A stretch of DNA of 64,000 nucleotides from Streptomyces canus (GCF_001514145.1 NZ_KQ948671.1:57301-121300); one strand, 5' to 3'. Shown: positions 8,136-16,918, numbered from the stretch's first letter. Translations and numbers: made by a program. The notes: generated by a model not told the origin, from the letters alone.

Positions 8136-8588
8136 TCAGGCATGCTGCTGCGCCGAGTGCCGACAGAAGTCCCGTTGACATACAACGCCGTTGTCGTCAG
8201 ATGAAAGGAAGCTGCTGCACGTGCAGACATAGCAGAACAGTGGACCGCCAGGATCGTAGTTCGCGTCACGCAGGCGGGCTTCGGCAGCCTCGCGCACCGA
8301 GCGGCTGCGCTTCTCCAACTCGGCAAAGTCCGATTCGTTCTGCTTGAACGCTTCGCGCTGAGCCTCAGTAAGGTGCGGCGGGTCCTCGTCGCTGGGCGTG
8401 TGCACCACCGCCCCAGCCGTGTGTGCCGGAGTGAACTGGGCGTTGTGTTCGGCCGCGGCCTGGTTGGCGGAATTTTCGCTGGGGAACAACATGATGACGT
8501 TGAGGTCTTCCTCAGGGCAGTACACATCCCACTTGGTTCGGGAGCGGACACCCGTTGGAGCTTGCTGCTCGCTGGCTTTCGTCATCAC
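8136..8588 (-). CDS. Small Cys/His-rich protein, paralog B of a tandem pair
   Basis: 150 residues from the GTG at 8588 (GGAGG lies 7 bases upstream; the ATG two codons on is the alternative). An N-terminal region of about 60 residues (TKWDVYCPEEDLNVIMLFPS) is absent from paralog A and looks like a small alpha/beta fold. It is followed by a helical LTEAQ segment and a C-terminal CYVCTC...CQRDFCRHSAQQH cluster shared with paralog A. No known family is recognised. First gene of the pair; upstream lie an IS remnant and repeats, so the pair sits in a recombined patch. Confidence 0.6.
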   Translation of the reverse strand: MMTKASEQQAPTGVRSRTKWDVYCPEEDLNVIMLFPSENSANQAAAEHNAQFTPAHTAGAVVHTPSDEDPPHLTEAQREAFKQNESDFAELEKRSRSVREAAEARLRDANYDPGGPLFCYVCTCSSFLSSDDNGVVCQRDFCRHSAQQHA

Positions 8589-8798
8589 GGAAACACCTCC
8601 ATGCAGAGCTGTGCCGGGTTGCTGAGCTGAACGGAAGAAGCGGCAGCCTGCGCCCGAGCTGAAGGGCGAATCGTGGAAACGAGTGGTGGGCAACCGGTTA
8701 TGGTCGTAAGCCCGCAACTACGCTGAACGGAATTCCATTGTCCGACTGGTGACGCGGGCCTGCCACTGGAGAAGTGCTCGCAGCGACTGGGCTGACAC

Positions 8799-8935
8799 CG
8801 CTGGACCATCGAACGCCGCAACGTCCTGACTCGCTGGCTGTCGCCCACCGCTACGAGCGTAAGACCGAGCACCAAACGAGGGTGCACGCGATGTTGGTGA
8901 AGGCGAGGTTTTGCCACCGCAGACTCACCGAATGA
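8799..8935 (+). pseudogene. Remnant of an IS5-like transposase C terminus
   Basis: One frame reads RWTIER from 8799, and a shifted frame then reads HRYERKTEH...FCHRRLTE followed by TGA at 8933-8935. RW.IER, then a block with YERK..H and a final CYRRL, is the standard C-terminal layout of IS5-family transposases. The frame break and the absence of any N-terminal part show it is dead. It ends 17 bases before the displaced ESX-type gene fragment. Confidence 0.55.
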
Positions 8936-8951
8936 GATGACGTCCAAGGAC

Positions 8952-9036
8952 CGACGCCGACCGACTGCGACTGAACGCCACCCACTACGCGAACTCGGAC
9001 CAGACCGCGCTCGGTTATCTGCATGCCGCGGCCGGC
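8952..9036 (+). pseudogene. Displaced 85-bp fragment of the ESX-type gene at 4082-4417
   Basis: 84 of 85 bases equal 4312-4396, the part coding for DADRLRLNATHYANSDQTAL and the residues after it; the one difference is G4330 versus A8970. It has no start, and the identity stops abruptly at both ends. The gene-free stretch 8589-9337 otherwise holds the transposase remnant upstream and a MITE-like repeat downstream. Confidence 0.85.
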
Positions 9037-9164
9037 TCCTTCGGGGGGGTGCAGCAAGCCGCCTCCCCATCCCGGCATGCCATGAAAACGCGACCCACAT
9101 CCCAACGGCTCCGGCCAACCTCCCAACCCACCTGGGGCCCACCGACTCGGGCCCCAGACTCTCC

Positions 9165-9300
9165 GGGCCGCCCGCTCGCTTCTCCCCCGTGCTGAAGCGG
9201 ACTGGGTCAAGGGTCGGCCGCAGGCCGATCGCCGAAGGCGACGCGAAGCGCCCTTCAAGCGGTCCGCGGAAGCACGACACTGCGAGGAAGCGGGCAGCCC
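9165..9300 (+). repeat. MITE-like repeat, copy 3 (136 bp)
   Basis: Left end GGGCCGCCCGCTCGCTTCTC is identical to copy 2. Right end GAGGAAGCGGGCAGCCC is a slightly diverged inverted copy. The interior (GTGCTGAAGCGGACTGGGTC) matches copy 2 with scattered changes and a shorter middle. Confidence 0.65.
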
Positions 9301-9337
9301 GACGGCAACAAGGCAGGAGACGGGACCGCGAACCCCC

Positions 9338-10102
9338 TCAGTCGGCCCTCATCGCATCCGAGATGGACTTGACCCCACCGTGCACGGTGAGCCCCCCGTC
9401 CACGGGAATCTCGGCACCGGTAATGAAAGACGACTCGTCGCTCAGCAGAAACACAACAAGCGGAGCGATGTCATCAACGGTCCCGCTCCGCCCCAACGGC
9501 GTCTCCCCGATGGTCGCGTCCCGAAAAGCCTCCGTAGCCCCGGCGGTCATCTCGGTCTCGATGTACCCGGGATGGACGGTATTGACCCGAATCCCCCGAG
9601 GCCCCAACTCCATGGCGGCAACCTTCGACACCCCACGCAGAGCCCACTTACTGGCGGTGTAGGCGACGGGGTAGTACCCGGTGAGCGCAGCGGACGACCC
9701 GACATTCACGATGGACGCCCCACTCGTCATCAGCGGGGAGAGGTACTGGATCCCGAGCAACGGCCCAACGGTATTCACGGCCTGCACCTGAGCGAAGTCC
9801 TCAGCGCGAACACTGTCGATCCGATCCCGCTGAATGATCCCCGCGTTGTTGACCAGCCCATGCACCTGGCCGTGGGTCTCCTTGAGCTCGGCGGCCAACT
9901 CAGCCCAGTCGGCCTCACGACTGACATCGAGCCGCCGACACTCACTGCCCTCCGGCCGCGCATCGGTCCCGATCACGGTGGCCCCCGCCAGAGCCAAGGC
10001 GGCAGCCTCCGCAGCCCCCTGCCCGCGAGCCGCGCCGGTAACAACCACGACCTTGCCGACCAGCCGCTGGGCCTGCTGATCACTTCCGGAGATCCGAGTC
10101 AT
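9338..10102 (-). CDS. Short-chain dehydrogenase/reductase
   Basis: 254 residues from ATG 10102 (MTRISGSDQQ). Rossmann motif TGAARGQG at 22-29, NNAG at 85-88, catalytic Ser around 136-137 and Tyr148-x3-Lys152 (YTASK), and a C-terminal ITGAEIPVDGG loop. This is a classical SDR, NAD(P)(H)-dependent; motif details and length fit the 3-alpha-hydroxysteroid / 3-oxoacyl-ACP reductase type, but the substrate cannot be read. Monocistronic in appearance; 68 bases separate it from the next gene upstream. Confidence 0.85.
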   Translation of the reverse strand: MTRISGSDQQAQRLVGKVVVVTGAARGQGAAEAAALALAGATVIGTDARPEGSECRRLDVSREADWAELAAELKETHGQVHGLVNNAGIIQRDRIDSVRAEDFAQVQAVNTVGPLLGIQYLSPLMTSGASIVNVGSSAALTGYYPVAYTASKWALRGVSKVAAMELGPRGIRVNTVHPGYIETEMTAGATEAFRDATIGETPLGRSGTVDDIAPLVVFLLSDESSFITGAEIPVDGGLTVHGGVKSISDAMRAD

Positions 10103-10170
10103 GGCGAAAACATAGCCGTAGCAGGTAACAGCCTCTCCCTGCTGGCCTCTTGGCCCTACTCGGCGATCTA

Positions 10171-10788
10171 TCAGCCACCCAACCGTGCCGCAAACGTCTC
10201 GGCATGCGTCGGCACTGACGCCACCAACGCGATCCACGACCCGTCCGCGAACGCCAGCTCGAAACGGCCTCGCTGGAGCACACCCTTGGGATTCGCGCGG
10301 ACACCGACGACGGCAGTTCGTGGTGCCTCCCACTGCAGTTCGTACGCCGTTGTGGTCTGCCAAAGCTTCGCGCGGTCCGCGAGCACGAGCACTCGGCGGT
10401 CAGTGAACGCGACCGCCAACCTGGTAGCAGGCAAACGGGCGGCACTGTAGTGAGCCACCAGGAACTGCCCGGCCTGACTCTCCCAGCCGCCGTACATGCC
10501 TTTGCCATGGGCCGCCTGAGCGAGGGTGTTGTCGACCGCCAGCTCGGCGCCCTCCATGGTTCGCCCCACACCGCCGACGGGCTTCGGTTCGCTCGGCCGC
10601 AGGAACCTCTGAACCGCGCCGGGGAGACGGGACTTGATCCGGCGTTCCAGCTCCGACTCCCGGGGCGGCTGCCGCAACGAGACCGGCCGCTCCGGCACGC
10701 CGGGGGCCATCTCACCCTCGCACACCGCGATCAGCTGTTCTCCCGACTGGAGGTGTGGCTGGACCTGGTCGCGGCAGTCGTTGTTCAT
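10171..10788 (-). CDS. Hypothetical protein, possible PH-like C-terminal domain
   Basis: 205 residues. Residues 100-205 alternate short strands (RLAVAFTDRRVLVLADRAKL, RFELAFADGSWIALVA) and end in a helix, which looks like the pleckstrin-like domain found in many actinobacterial proteins. The N-terminal half is polar and basic. No signal or membrane segment. Function unknown. It lies just downstream of the defence methylase gene on the same strand, but a 69-base gap and different character suggest it is not part of that system. Confidence 0.55.
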   Translation of the reverse strand: MNNDCRDQVQPHLQSGEQLIAVCEGEMAPGVPERPVSLRQPPRESELERRIKSRLPGAVQRFLRPSEPKPVGGVGRTMEGAELAVDNTLAQAAHGKGMYGGWESQAGQFLVAHYSAARLPATRLAVAFTDRRVLVLADRAKLWQTTTAYELQWEAPRTAVVGVRANPKGVLQRGRFELAFADGSWIALVASVPTHAETFAARLGG

Positions 10789-10857
10789 TCCCGTGTCTCT
10801 CGGGTTGGACGAGTGGTCAACCGAACGGATTGTCCCAGAACCGAACCACTGTCCCTG

Positions 10858-12216
10858 TCAAGCCGACTGCCGCAAGAAGGCGTAAATAGCCGAAGCGACC
10901 GCCATCCCCAGAGGAATCGGAACCGCGTTGCCGATCTGTTTTGCGATCTCTGTCTTGGAGCCACACCAGCGGAATTCGCGGGGAAATCCCTGGATTCGCG
11001 CAGCCTCGTAGTGGGTGATCGGACGGGGCTCCGCGGGGTGGAGATACCTGCCCTTTTCCGGCTTGAAAAACTCGGTGCGAATGGTGACGGATGGCTCGCC
11101 GAAGCGGAGCCGGCCCATGACGTCACCAGTGCCGGTCGTGTGATTGTCCCAGCTGTCTGTCGACAGGTACTCGACCTTGGTCTTCACACCCAAGGGGTTC
11201 GGCACAGTGAAGAACTCGAAGACGCCGTCTTCGTTCACCGTGTACCACTTGCCCTCCAGATCCTTGCGGTTCCCACCCGGAGGGATGGCGAGGTAGCGCG
11301 CCACCGAAAGCTGTTTCGGTTGGCGTTTGAAGTGGAGATCATCTGTCGTGAAGATGCCCGGAAGGTACGCCCCGATGTCCTCGATCCGCTCCTCGCCGCC
11401 AGGGAGTTCAGTGCTCGAGAGCGGAAGTTTCGCGGACTCCTCGAATACCCGGTCCACGGTCTCCCAGTAAAGAGGTTCGGCACCGACGCCCTCGAGCATC
11501 TGTGCAGCGACACCCGCGCCGTTCTTCGGGCGGCGCCTCCGCACCGGGGCCGGGTAGGACATCGCATGTCCATTCTCGATGTCCTTGCGGACACCGATGA
11601 CGATGGTGCGCCGGCGCGCTTGAACCGCACCGTAGTCAGCCGCGTTGAGGAGGTAGCGCTTGATCTTCTCTTCCTCCGTGTCGACGGACATGTACCCCGG
11701 AGGATCGACCAGGCGATACTCGGCCAACTTGCCGCCCTCCTCAACCTCTTTGAGCAGGTTGAGGAATTCACCCGACTTAAGGAAGCGATCTACGTTCTCG
11801 ATGACGAATACCTGAGGACGAACCTTCGCAACGATGCGAACGTACTCCTCCCACAGGCGGTTGCGCTCCGTGCCCTTCTTATTCCGATTCAAGGCGGAGA
11901 AGCCCTGGCAGGGAGGCCCACCGACCACGACATCCGCATGCAGGTCGTCCTCGGTCGGCTCCCACTTCTCGATGTCCCCGAAGTGGATGCGGGCGGCAGG
12001 AAGCCGCTTGTCGAGCCGACCGCTGCCGAAGTTGACCGCGTACGTGGCAGCCGCGGCGGCGTTGTGCTCGACTGCGGCGATGCTTTGGAAAACCGGCCCG
12101 CCGTCCTCCGCCCCTTCGGGCCGGAACTCGTGAAATCCCTGCGTAAAGCCGCCACAGCCCGAGAACAGGTCTAGAACGGTGATCATCTTGGGGTTGCTGG
12201 AGGAGGACGCGTGCAT
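10858..12216 (-). CDS. DNA (cytosine-5-)-methyltransferase, catalytically complete
   Basis: 452 residues. Motif I DLFSGCGG at about 16-23, motif IV GGPPCQGFS with catalytic Cys103, motif VI ENV at 140-142, motif VIII QARRRTIVIGV, a variable target-recognition region at about 250-390, and motif X QIGNAVPIPLG near the C terminus. It transfers a methyl group from AdoMet to C5 of cytosine in a specific sequence. The start may be ATG 12216 or the Met at residue 11, neither with a clear ribosome site. Last gene of the defence operon, 9 bases after the methylase-like gene. It presumably protects host DNA from the linked nucleases. Confidence 0.88.
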   Translation of the reverse strand: MHASSSSNPKMITVLDLFSGCGGFTQGFHEFRPEGAEDGGPVFQSIAAVEHNAAAAATYAVNFGSGRLDKRLPAARIHFGDIEKWEPTEDDLHADVVVGGPPCQGFSALNRNKKGTERNRLWEEYVRIVAKVRPQVFVIENVDRFLKSGEFLNLLKEVEEGGKLAEYRLVDPPGYMSVDTEEEKIKRYLLNAADYGAVQARRRTIVIGVRKDIENGHAMSYPAPVRRRRPKNGAGVAAQMLEGVGAEPLYWETVDRVFEESAKLPLSSTELPGGEERIEDIGAYLPGIFTTDDLHFKRQPKQLSVARYLAIPPGGNRKDLEGKWYTVNEDGVFEFFTVPNPLGVKTKVEYLSTDSWDNHTTGTGDVMGRLRFGEPSVTIRTEFFKPEKGRYLHPAEPRPITHYEAARIQGFPREFRWCGSKTEIAKQIGNAVPIPLGMAVASAIYAFLRQSA

Positions 12217-12225
12217 GGGCTGATC

Positions 12226-14055
12226 TTAGCTTCGTAGGGCCGCGGCGATGGCGCGTCCGACCGCGGCGGCAAGGGGCGGGGGCATGGCGTGGCCGATCTG
12301 CCGGTAGCGGGACGTCTTTCCCCCGGCGAAGGCCCACTCCTCGGGGATCGATTGGATCTGTGCGGCTTGCTCAACAGTCAGTTTGGGCATCTCGCCTGGG
12401 GGGAAATCAACGCCTGGAGGCTCGTCGCCCAGGCTGTTGCCATTCACACCGAGCGTGGCCCACGCCTTCTTACTACCGGTGGGGCCCAGGTCGGCGCCAC
12501 CTCTCCGGTCGGAGCCGCCGACCAGTGCGGGCGCGATGCGGTTGGCATTCTTGGCCCACTCGTCCGCCCCCGGCCAGCCTCGCGAGGACATGGACGGGCC
12601 CAGCACCTGACCGACGGTCGGGGCGGCCCTACCGTCCGGTTCGGGCCAGGAGAACCGTGGGAAGTACGGCTCCTGCAGAGCAACAAGGAAGCTGCTCCTG
12701 CGGTTCTGCGGCACACCGAAGTCGGCAGCGTTGAGGATCTTCCACGTCGTGCGATACCCGGCTTCTCCGAGTTGAGCTCCCATCCACTCACGATCGACCT
12801 CGAACTCCGGGCTCTCTGCCAAATCCGGGACGTTCTCCAGAAGCACGGCCTTCGGCTTCACGGAGCAGACCAGCTCGATCGCGGCCCGCAGAACCCTGCG
12901 CTCTTCAGTGTCCTCGTCGCGCCCGACGGTTGCCATGGACTTGACCCGTGGAAGGCCGCCGCTGAGGAGGTCGGCACCCTTGATGTCCGGGCGCTCATCG
13001 AGGGGGAACTGCACGAGGTCGATGCAAATGGTGTCCCATTCGGGTCTATTCCGCCCGATCGTGAAACAGGCATCGGCCTTGCTGTCTATGAGTACCACGG
13101 GATCAAACCCGGCCCACTCCAGGCCGAGCGCCTGTGCGCCACACCCCGCACATATCTCGACGGAACGGAACCGACGGGCCTCGGTCGGTGCCATCGGAAC
13201 GGGCTGCACAGGCGCAGCGGGCGTCTCCTGCAGGGTGGCGGGATGCGCGGCATTGACAACCACGGTGCTCTGGGGAGTATCCCGCCCAGCGAGCGACGAT
13301 GCAGGGCGCTGCGCATCGACGGATTCCTGAGCTACTGCCCGCAGCTCGTCGTCCAGGGCGCGCTGCTCTATGCCGTCGAAGAGCACGAACGGGGCGAGCC
13401 TGAGCAACCTCTTCAGGAAGTCGCGAAGCGTCTCACGCTCGTTCAGGCCCTGGAGATCGAGGTCCTTCCACACACGGAGAATCGCGCGAACCATGTGCGG
13501 ACTACCGCCGAGCGCGGCACGTCGGGCGTAGATCTGGTCGAACGCCGCCTCCCCGAGGATCTTGAGCGCGCCGTACGGCTCCGGATCGTCGGAGGCTCGT
13601 ACGAGCTGAGCGCGCCACCACAGGCGACCGAAGACATGGCGGGTGAGGTCGGTGCCGAGGACACGGTCCCTCGGCGGCTCGGGATAACGCCAGAACGCCA
13701 CATCCGGGAGAACGACGAGGGCAAGGAACGCCCAGACGTCCCGAGAGGCAGCCTCGGCGGGCACCACTCCCATCTCGGCGTGCAGCAAAGCGGCGAGTTG
13801 AAGGTCGAATTCGGCGTTGCGTGCGCGGTCGGAGCCGTCGGGGAAACCCGCGCTCTTGGCAAGGTCGACGACCCCTGCGCGCAGCTCGCGGAGCTGGGCG
13901 GCGGAGATCCGGTCCCCGCCGGTGGCCACGTACACGGCCGACTCGTGGGAGAAGCCGACGCGACCGGCCAGTTCGGCGATCGGCAGGTATCGGTACTCCT
14001 CGAAGAGCGGTTTGGCCTGCTCCGCGAGCAGTCGGGGGTAAAGGAAGCTCATCAT
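12226..14055 (-). CDS. C5-methyltransferase-like protein with N-terminal extension, catalytic Cys replaced by Arg
   Basis: 609 residues. The first 290 form a helical domain unlike methylases, which I believe matches the DUF6339 family seen with Z1 loci. Residues 296-609 have a methylase fold: motif I VEICAGCGAQALGLEWAGF, motif VI LLENV (405-409), motif VIII QNRRSSFLV and motif X QIGHAMPPPLAAAV. At motif IV the sequence is LLSGGLPRVKS: Arg370 stands where the essential Cys of the Pro-Cys pair should be (codon CGG, plus-strand bases 12946-12948). It therefore cannot form the usual covalent intermediate. It may bind DNA or AdoMet as a specificity or sensing subunit. Start ATG overlaps the previous stop (ATGA). 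Confidence 0.82.
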   Translation of the reverse strand: MMSFLYPRLLAEQAKPLFEEYRYLPIAELAGRVGFSHESAVYVATGGDRISAAQLRELRAGVVDLAKSAGFPDGSDRARNAEFDLQLAALLHAEMGVVPAEAASRDVWAFLALVVLPDVAFWRYPEPPRDRVLGTDLTRHVFGRLWWRAQLVRASDDPEPYGALKILGEAAFDQIYARRAALGGSPHMVRAILRVWKDLDLQGLNERETLRDFLKRLLRLAPFVLFDGIEQRALDDELRAVAQESVDAQRPASSLAGRDTPQSTVVVNAAHPATLQETPAAPVQPVPMAPTEARRFRSVEICAGCGAQALGLEWAGFDPVVLIDSKADACFTIGRNRPEWDTICIDLVQFPLDERPDIKGADLLSGGLPRVKSMATVGRDEDTEERRVLRAAIELVCSVKPKAVLLENVPDLAESPEFEVDREWMGAQLGEAGYRTTWKILNAADFGVPQNRRSSFLVALQEPYFPRFSWPEPDGRAAPTVGQVLGPSMSSRGWPGADEWAKNANRIAPALVGGSDRRGGADLGPTGSKKAWATLGVNGNSLGDEPPGVDFPPGEMPKLTVEQAAQIQSIPEEWAFAGGKTSRYRQIGHAMPPPLAAAVGRAIAAALRS

Positions 14056-14948
14056 GACCCCTCGAAGATCTTGACCGCCGCCTGCAGGTCCGAGGCGAAC
14101 AGAGCAGGTGACTGTCGTTGGCGCAGACGGATGTCAGTGACCAGCTGATTCGGGAAGAGCCGGTCGAAAAGGCTCACCATGGTCGCGCCGAGCGAACCCT
14201 CCGGGAAATCGCCGTCCTCGGTGAAGTCGTCGTTTGCCAAGGCGTGCTCGATCATGATGCGGGCGGCGTCCGCGTAAACCGCGGAAAGGACGACCCGGTC
14301 GATCGGACGTGGCTTGCCCGCGTTCTCGAATGCGGTGGCGGTGACGGTGTTTCGCTCGTTGACGAGCAGGAGCAGCGAGCCCATGGTTGCGCTCTCCAGG
14401 CCACCGCTGATCTGCAGGTGCCATGCGGCCTCGTCGGGGAACGACGTCAGTGAGAAATCGATCACCGCCATGGGGAACTGCGGTGCGTCGCCCTGCAGGC
14501 GCAGCTCCTCCCGATCGCTCCACAGCACCGAGCCGGCACGACGTGGCGAGGACGGACGGGCGTCGGGACGGCGTTCGGCCAGGACCAGGGCGGTGTCGAG
14601 TGCGAGCAGGCCGCCGAGGTCCGCACCGCGCAGAACAATGTCGAACTCCGCGATGATCGTGCCGCTGTCGGCCAGTCGCGCATGTTCCGCCGGTCCACTG
14701 AGGTTGGAGCCGGTGGCTGTCCACACCACGGCGAGGGTCAGCGCCGCATCGGTCGCAAGACCCGACTGGGAACGCGCACGATCGAGATCGACACTGACGG
14801 TTCTGCGGAGGTGCAGGTCCATCTGGTAGTCCCAGTCCGGCAGCGCCTCCGGCATCGGGACCTCGCCGTCCTCGGTCACCAGCAGCCACGGCTCGGCAGT
14901 GACGACGTCCTCGGACGGGACGCGGTACGGGAGAACGCGGCGGGTCAC
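14052..14948 (-). CDS. Unknown component of the Z1/MORC defence operon
   Basis: 298 residues from GTG 14948, which overlaps the ATPase stop (GTGA) and is preceded by GGAG. No catalytic motif is recognised. The composition is beta-rich (ALTLAVVWTATGSNL, HLQISGGLESATMGSLLLLV) with a C-terminal helical part ending ASDLQAAVKIFEGS. No membrane segment. Position between the ATPase and the methylase-like gene, with overlaps on both sides, shows that it belongs to the system. It may be an adaptor or DNA-binding subunit; that is inference only. Confidence 0.7.
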   Translation of the reverse strand: MTRRVLPYRVPSEDVVTAEPWLLVTEDGEVPMPEALPDWDYQMDLHLRRTVSVDLDRARSQSGLATDAALTLAVVWTATGSNLSGPAEHARLADSGTIIAEFDIVLRGADLGGLLALDTALVLAERRPDARPSSPRRAGSVLWSDREELRLQGDAPQFPMAVIDFSLTSFPDEAAWHLQISGGLESATMGSLLLLVNERNTVTATAFENAGKPRPIDRVVLSAVYADAARIMIEHALANDDFTEDGDFPEGSLGATMVSLFDRLFPNQLVTDIRLRQRQSPALFASDLQAAVKIFEGS

Positions 14949-16918
14949 GACTCCTTCACCGCTTCGACCTTGATACCGATCTCGGTCATGGTGTCTGGGG
15001 CCGGGCGTACAAGTGCACGCCATATGGTCTCGCCGCCCTCGATGACAAGCGCGTCGATGGTGTGCAAACGGCCGTCGCCGTTCTCCCAGCCGACCAGGAC
15101 CGGCATGCTCGCCCCGATCGGCGGATCGGTCTCACGCCCGCCGGTTCCGGGGAGCGTGACGGCAAGGTCGATGCGAACCCGCTGCGGACCGTCCACCGGC
15201 AGGCGGAAGTCCTGGACGAGCAGTTCGTCGTCGCCGCGATCCTCGTAGTACGGCTCCCCCACGTACTGCACACGCGGGCGCCGTCGTACGGCGCCCGCCT
15301 CACCGCTCCCCGGTCCGTACGACTCCCCCTGGGCACCGGAATCGGCTGGACTGCCGGCGGAGTATCCCTCTTCACTGCCGGACGACGTGCCCTTCGTGGC
15401 GGGGCGGCCGGCCGACCGGCGTGAGCGCTCCTCCTGCTTCGCGGCACGCGTGGCGGTGCTGCCCGGCTTGGAGTAGGCCGTGGCCCCACCAATGCCCCAG
15501 GCTCCGCCCACGAGACCGGAGAAGAATGAACTGGCGGCCCCCAGCGCGACATTGCTGGCACCGGAGCGGGCAGTCCCGCTCAAGGACAGCAGCTCGCTCA
15601 GCGCCTCGCCGATGCGCTGGAACGTCGTCCTCACGAAGGTGCTCTCGGGCCGGTCCAACGACTGCGGGTGCCAGGCATCGTGCGTGGGCGGCTCAGCCTT
15701 CGCATACACATCGTCCATGGCCTCGTACGCACGGAAGACCCCGGCATAGCCCTGGTTCACACTCGGCGGCTTCGGCCCCGGATGGTAAGTGACGACGAGT
15801 TCCGCGGGCCGCATCAGGCAGACGTGATGCACAAGGTCCTCGATGTCGAGCATGCGCGAAGCGCGCGTGGGCTCCAGGGGAGGCATGATCCGCTTCACCA
15901 ACCCGAGTCGCCCGAGATGCTGCTTCGGCTTGAGGCACGCCAGATCCCTGCCGCCTGGCCCCGTCATCGCCTCGTACGCGTCGACGAACATGTTCAGCGG
16001 ACGGGCGTCCCGGGGATCCGGCACAGGATGTTCGACGCCGTCGCAGGTGACGGAGAAACGCATGGCCGGGTCCTTGCCGTCCGCGGAGATCATCTTGGGC
16101 CAGAGGTGCCAGGCGACGGTCTCGGCCAAGTAGTCGGCTGCTGCGGTCGGTTCGAGTTCGTCCAGGTTGGGGTCGATGACGACGATGGTCGTCCCGGTCT
16201 CGTCCGGGCCGAACCCTCGAAGCCCCAACTGTTGGGCAACGGCCTCCGCCGCCGGGCCAACCAGTGGTTCGACGACGTCCCCCGAGGTGTCGCCCCACCA
16301 GTGGCGGCCTGTGTACCGACGCTCCGCATCGCCCTCCTGGGCCACGTAGCTCTTCCACAGGGTGCAGCCGATCAGCCGCGTCTCGTAGCCGCCCCGGGGC
16401 ATGCGGCATCGAGAGTGGACGAGAACGGTTCCGGATCCCGACAGCAAGTAGAAGATGCCCTTGCCGAACCCGTACGTGCCGCCGCCGAGAGCGGTGTCGC
16501 GTGGCTCCCCGATGTTGCGGATGAAGGAGACGAAGTCGCGTTCGGGGCCGACGGCATCGTCGGCGCGAGTGGGGCCGCCGAGTCCTCGAGTGCCGCGGTC
16601 GGAGACGGCGAGCACTCGGGCGGGACGACGCTTGAGGGTCTCACGCAACGGGAAGTGCTCCGCGCTCATGGGCGCGCCGTCGAGGAGAAGCTCTCGCCAA
16701 GCGCCGGCGTGCGCCGGGCCGACCGTCCATATGTCGATGCGGAAGTCGACCGGATCGGGGAAGTCCTCGATCCGGGCGTCCCAGCTGTTCTGCGCGGACT
16801 CACGCACCAGGATGGTGAGCAGATCGAGCTCCGGGCGTCCGAGCTGGTTGCGGATGCCTTCGGCGGCGCTGGCGCCTTCCGGCGGATAGGGCTGGGAGAA
16901 CCAACGAGGCTCGGTCAC
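14945..16918 (-). CDS. MORC/MutL-like GHKL ATPase of the defence operon
   Basis: 657 residues. N-terminal GHKL (Bergerat) fold: motif N with Glu40 and Asn44 in RESAQNSWDA, motif G1 Asp107-x-Gly in VSDRGTRGLGG, and a glycine lid GGGTYGFGKG at 145-154. Residues 350-480 are mixed, 500-560 a low-complexity linker (SRRSAGRPATKGTSSGSEEG), and the last 100 residues a beta-rich tail. Prokaryotic MORC-type ATPases of this kind are known from restriction-like loci with Z1 helicases, where ATP-driven dimer closure is thought to act on DNA. Overlaps its neighbours by 4 bases at both ends. Confidence 0.82.
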   Translation of the reverse strand: MTEPRWFSQPYPPEGASAAEGIRNQLGRPELDLLTILVRESAQNSWDARIEDFPDPVDFRIDIWTVGPAHAGAWRELLLDGAPMSAEHFPLRETLKRRPARVLAVSDRGTRGLGGPTRADDAVGPERDFVSFIRNIGEPRDTALGGGTYGFGKGIFYLLSGSGTVLVHSRCRMPRGGYETRLIGCTLWKSYVAQEGDAERRYTGRHWWGDTSGDVVEPLVGPAAEAVAQQLGLRGFGPDETGTTIVVIDPNLDELEPTAAADYLAETVAWHLWPKMISADGKDPAMRFSVTCDGVEHPVPDPRDARPLNMFVDAYEAMTGPGGRDLACLKPKQHLGRLGLVKRIMPPLEPTRASRMLDIEDLVHHVCLMRPAELVVTYHPGPKPPSVNQGYAGVFRAYEAMDDVYAKAEPPTHDAWHPQSLDRPESTFVRTTFQRIGEALSELLSLSGTARSGASNVALGAASSFFSGLVGGAWGIGGATAYSKPGSTATRAAKQEERSRRSAGRPATKGTSSGSEEGYSAGSPADSGAQGESYGPGSGEAGAVRRRPRVQYVGEPYYEDRGDDELLVQDFRLPVDGPQRVRIDLAVTLPGTGGRETDPPIGASMPVLVGWENGDGRLHTIDALVIEGGETIWRALVRPAPDTMTEIGIKVEAVKES

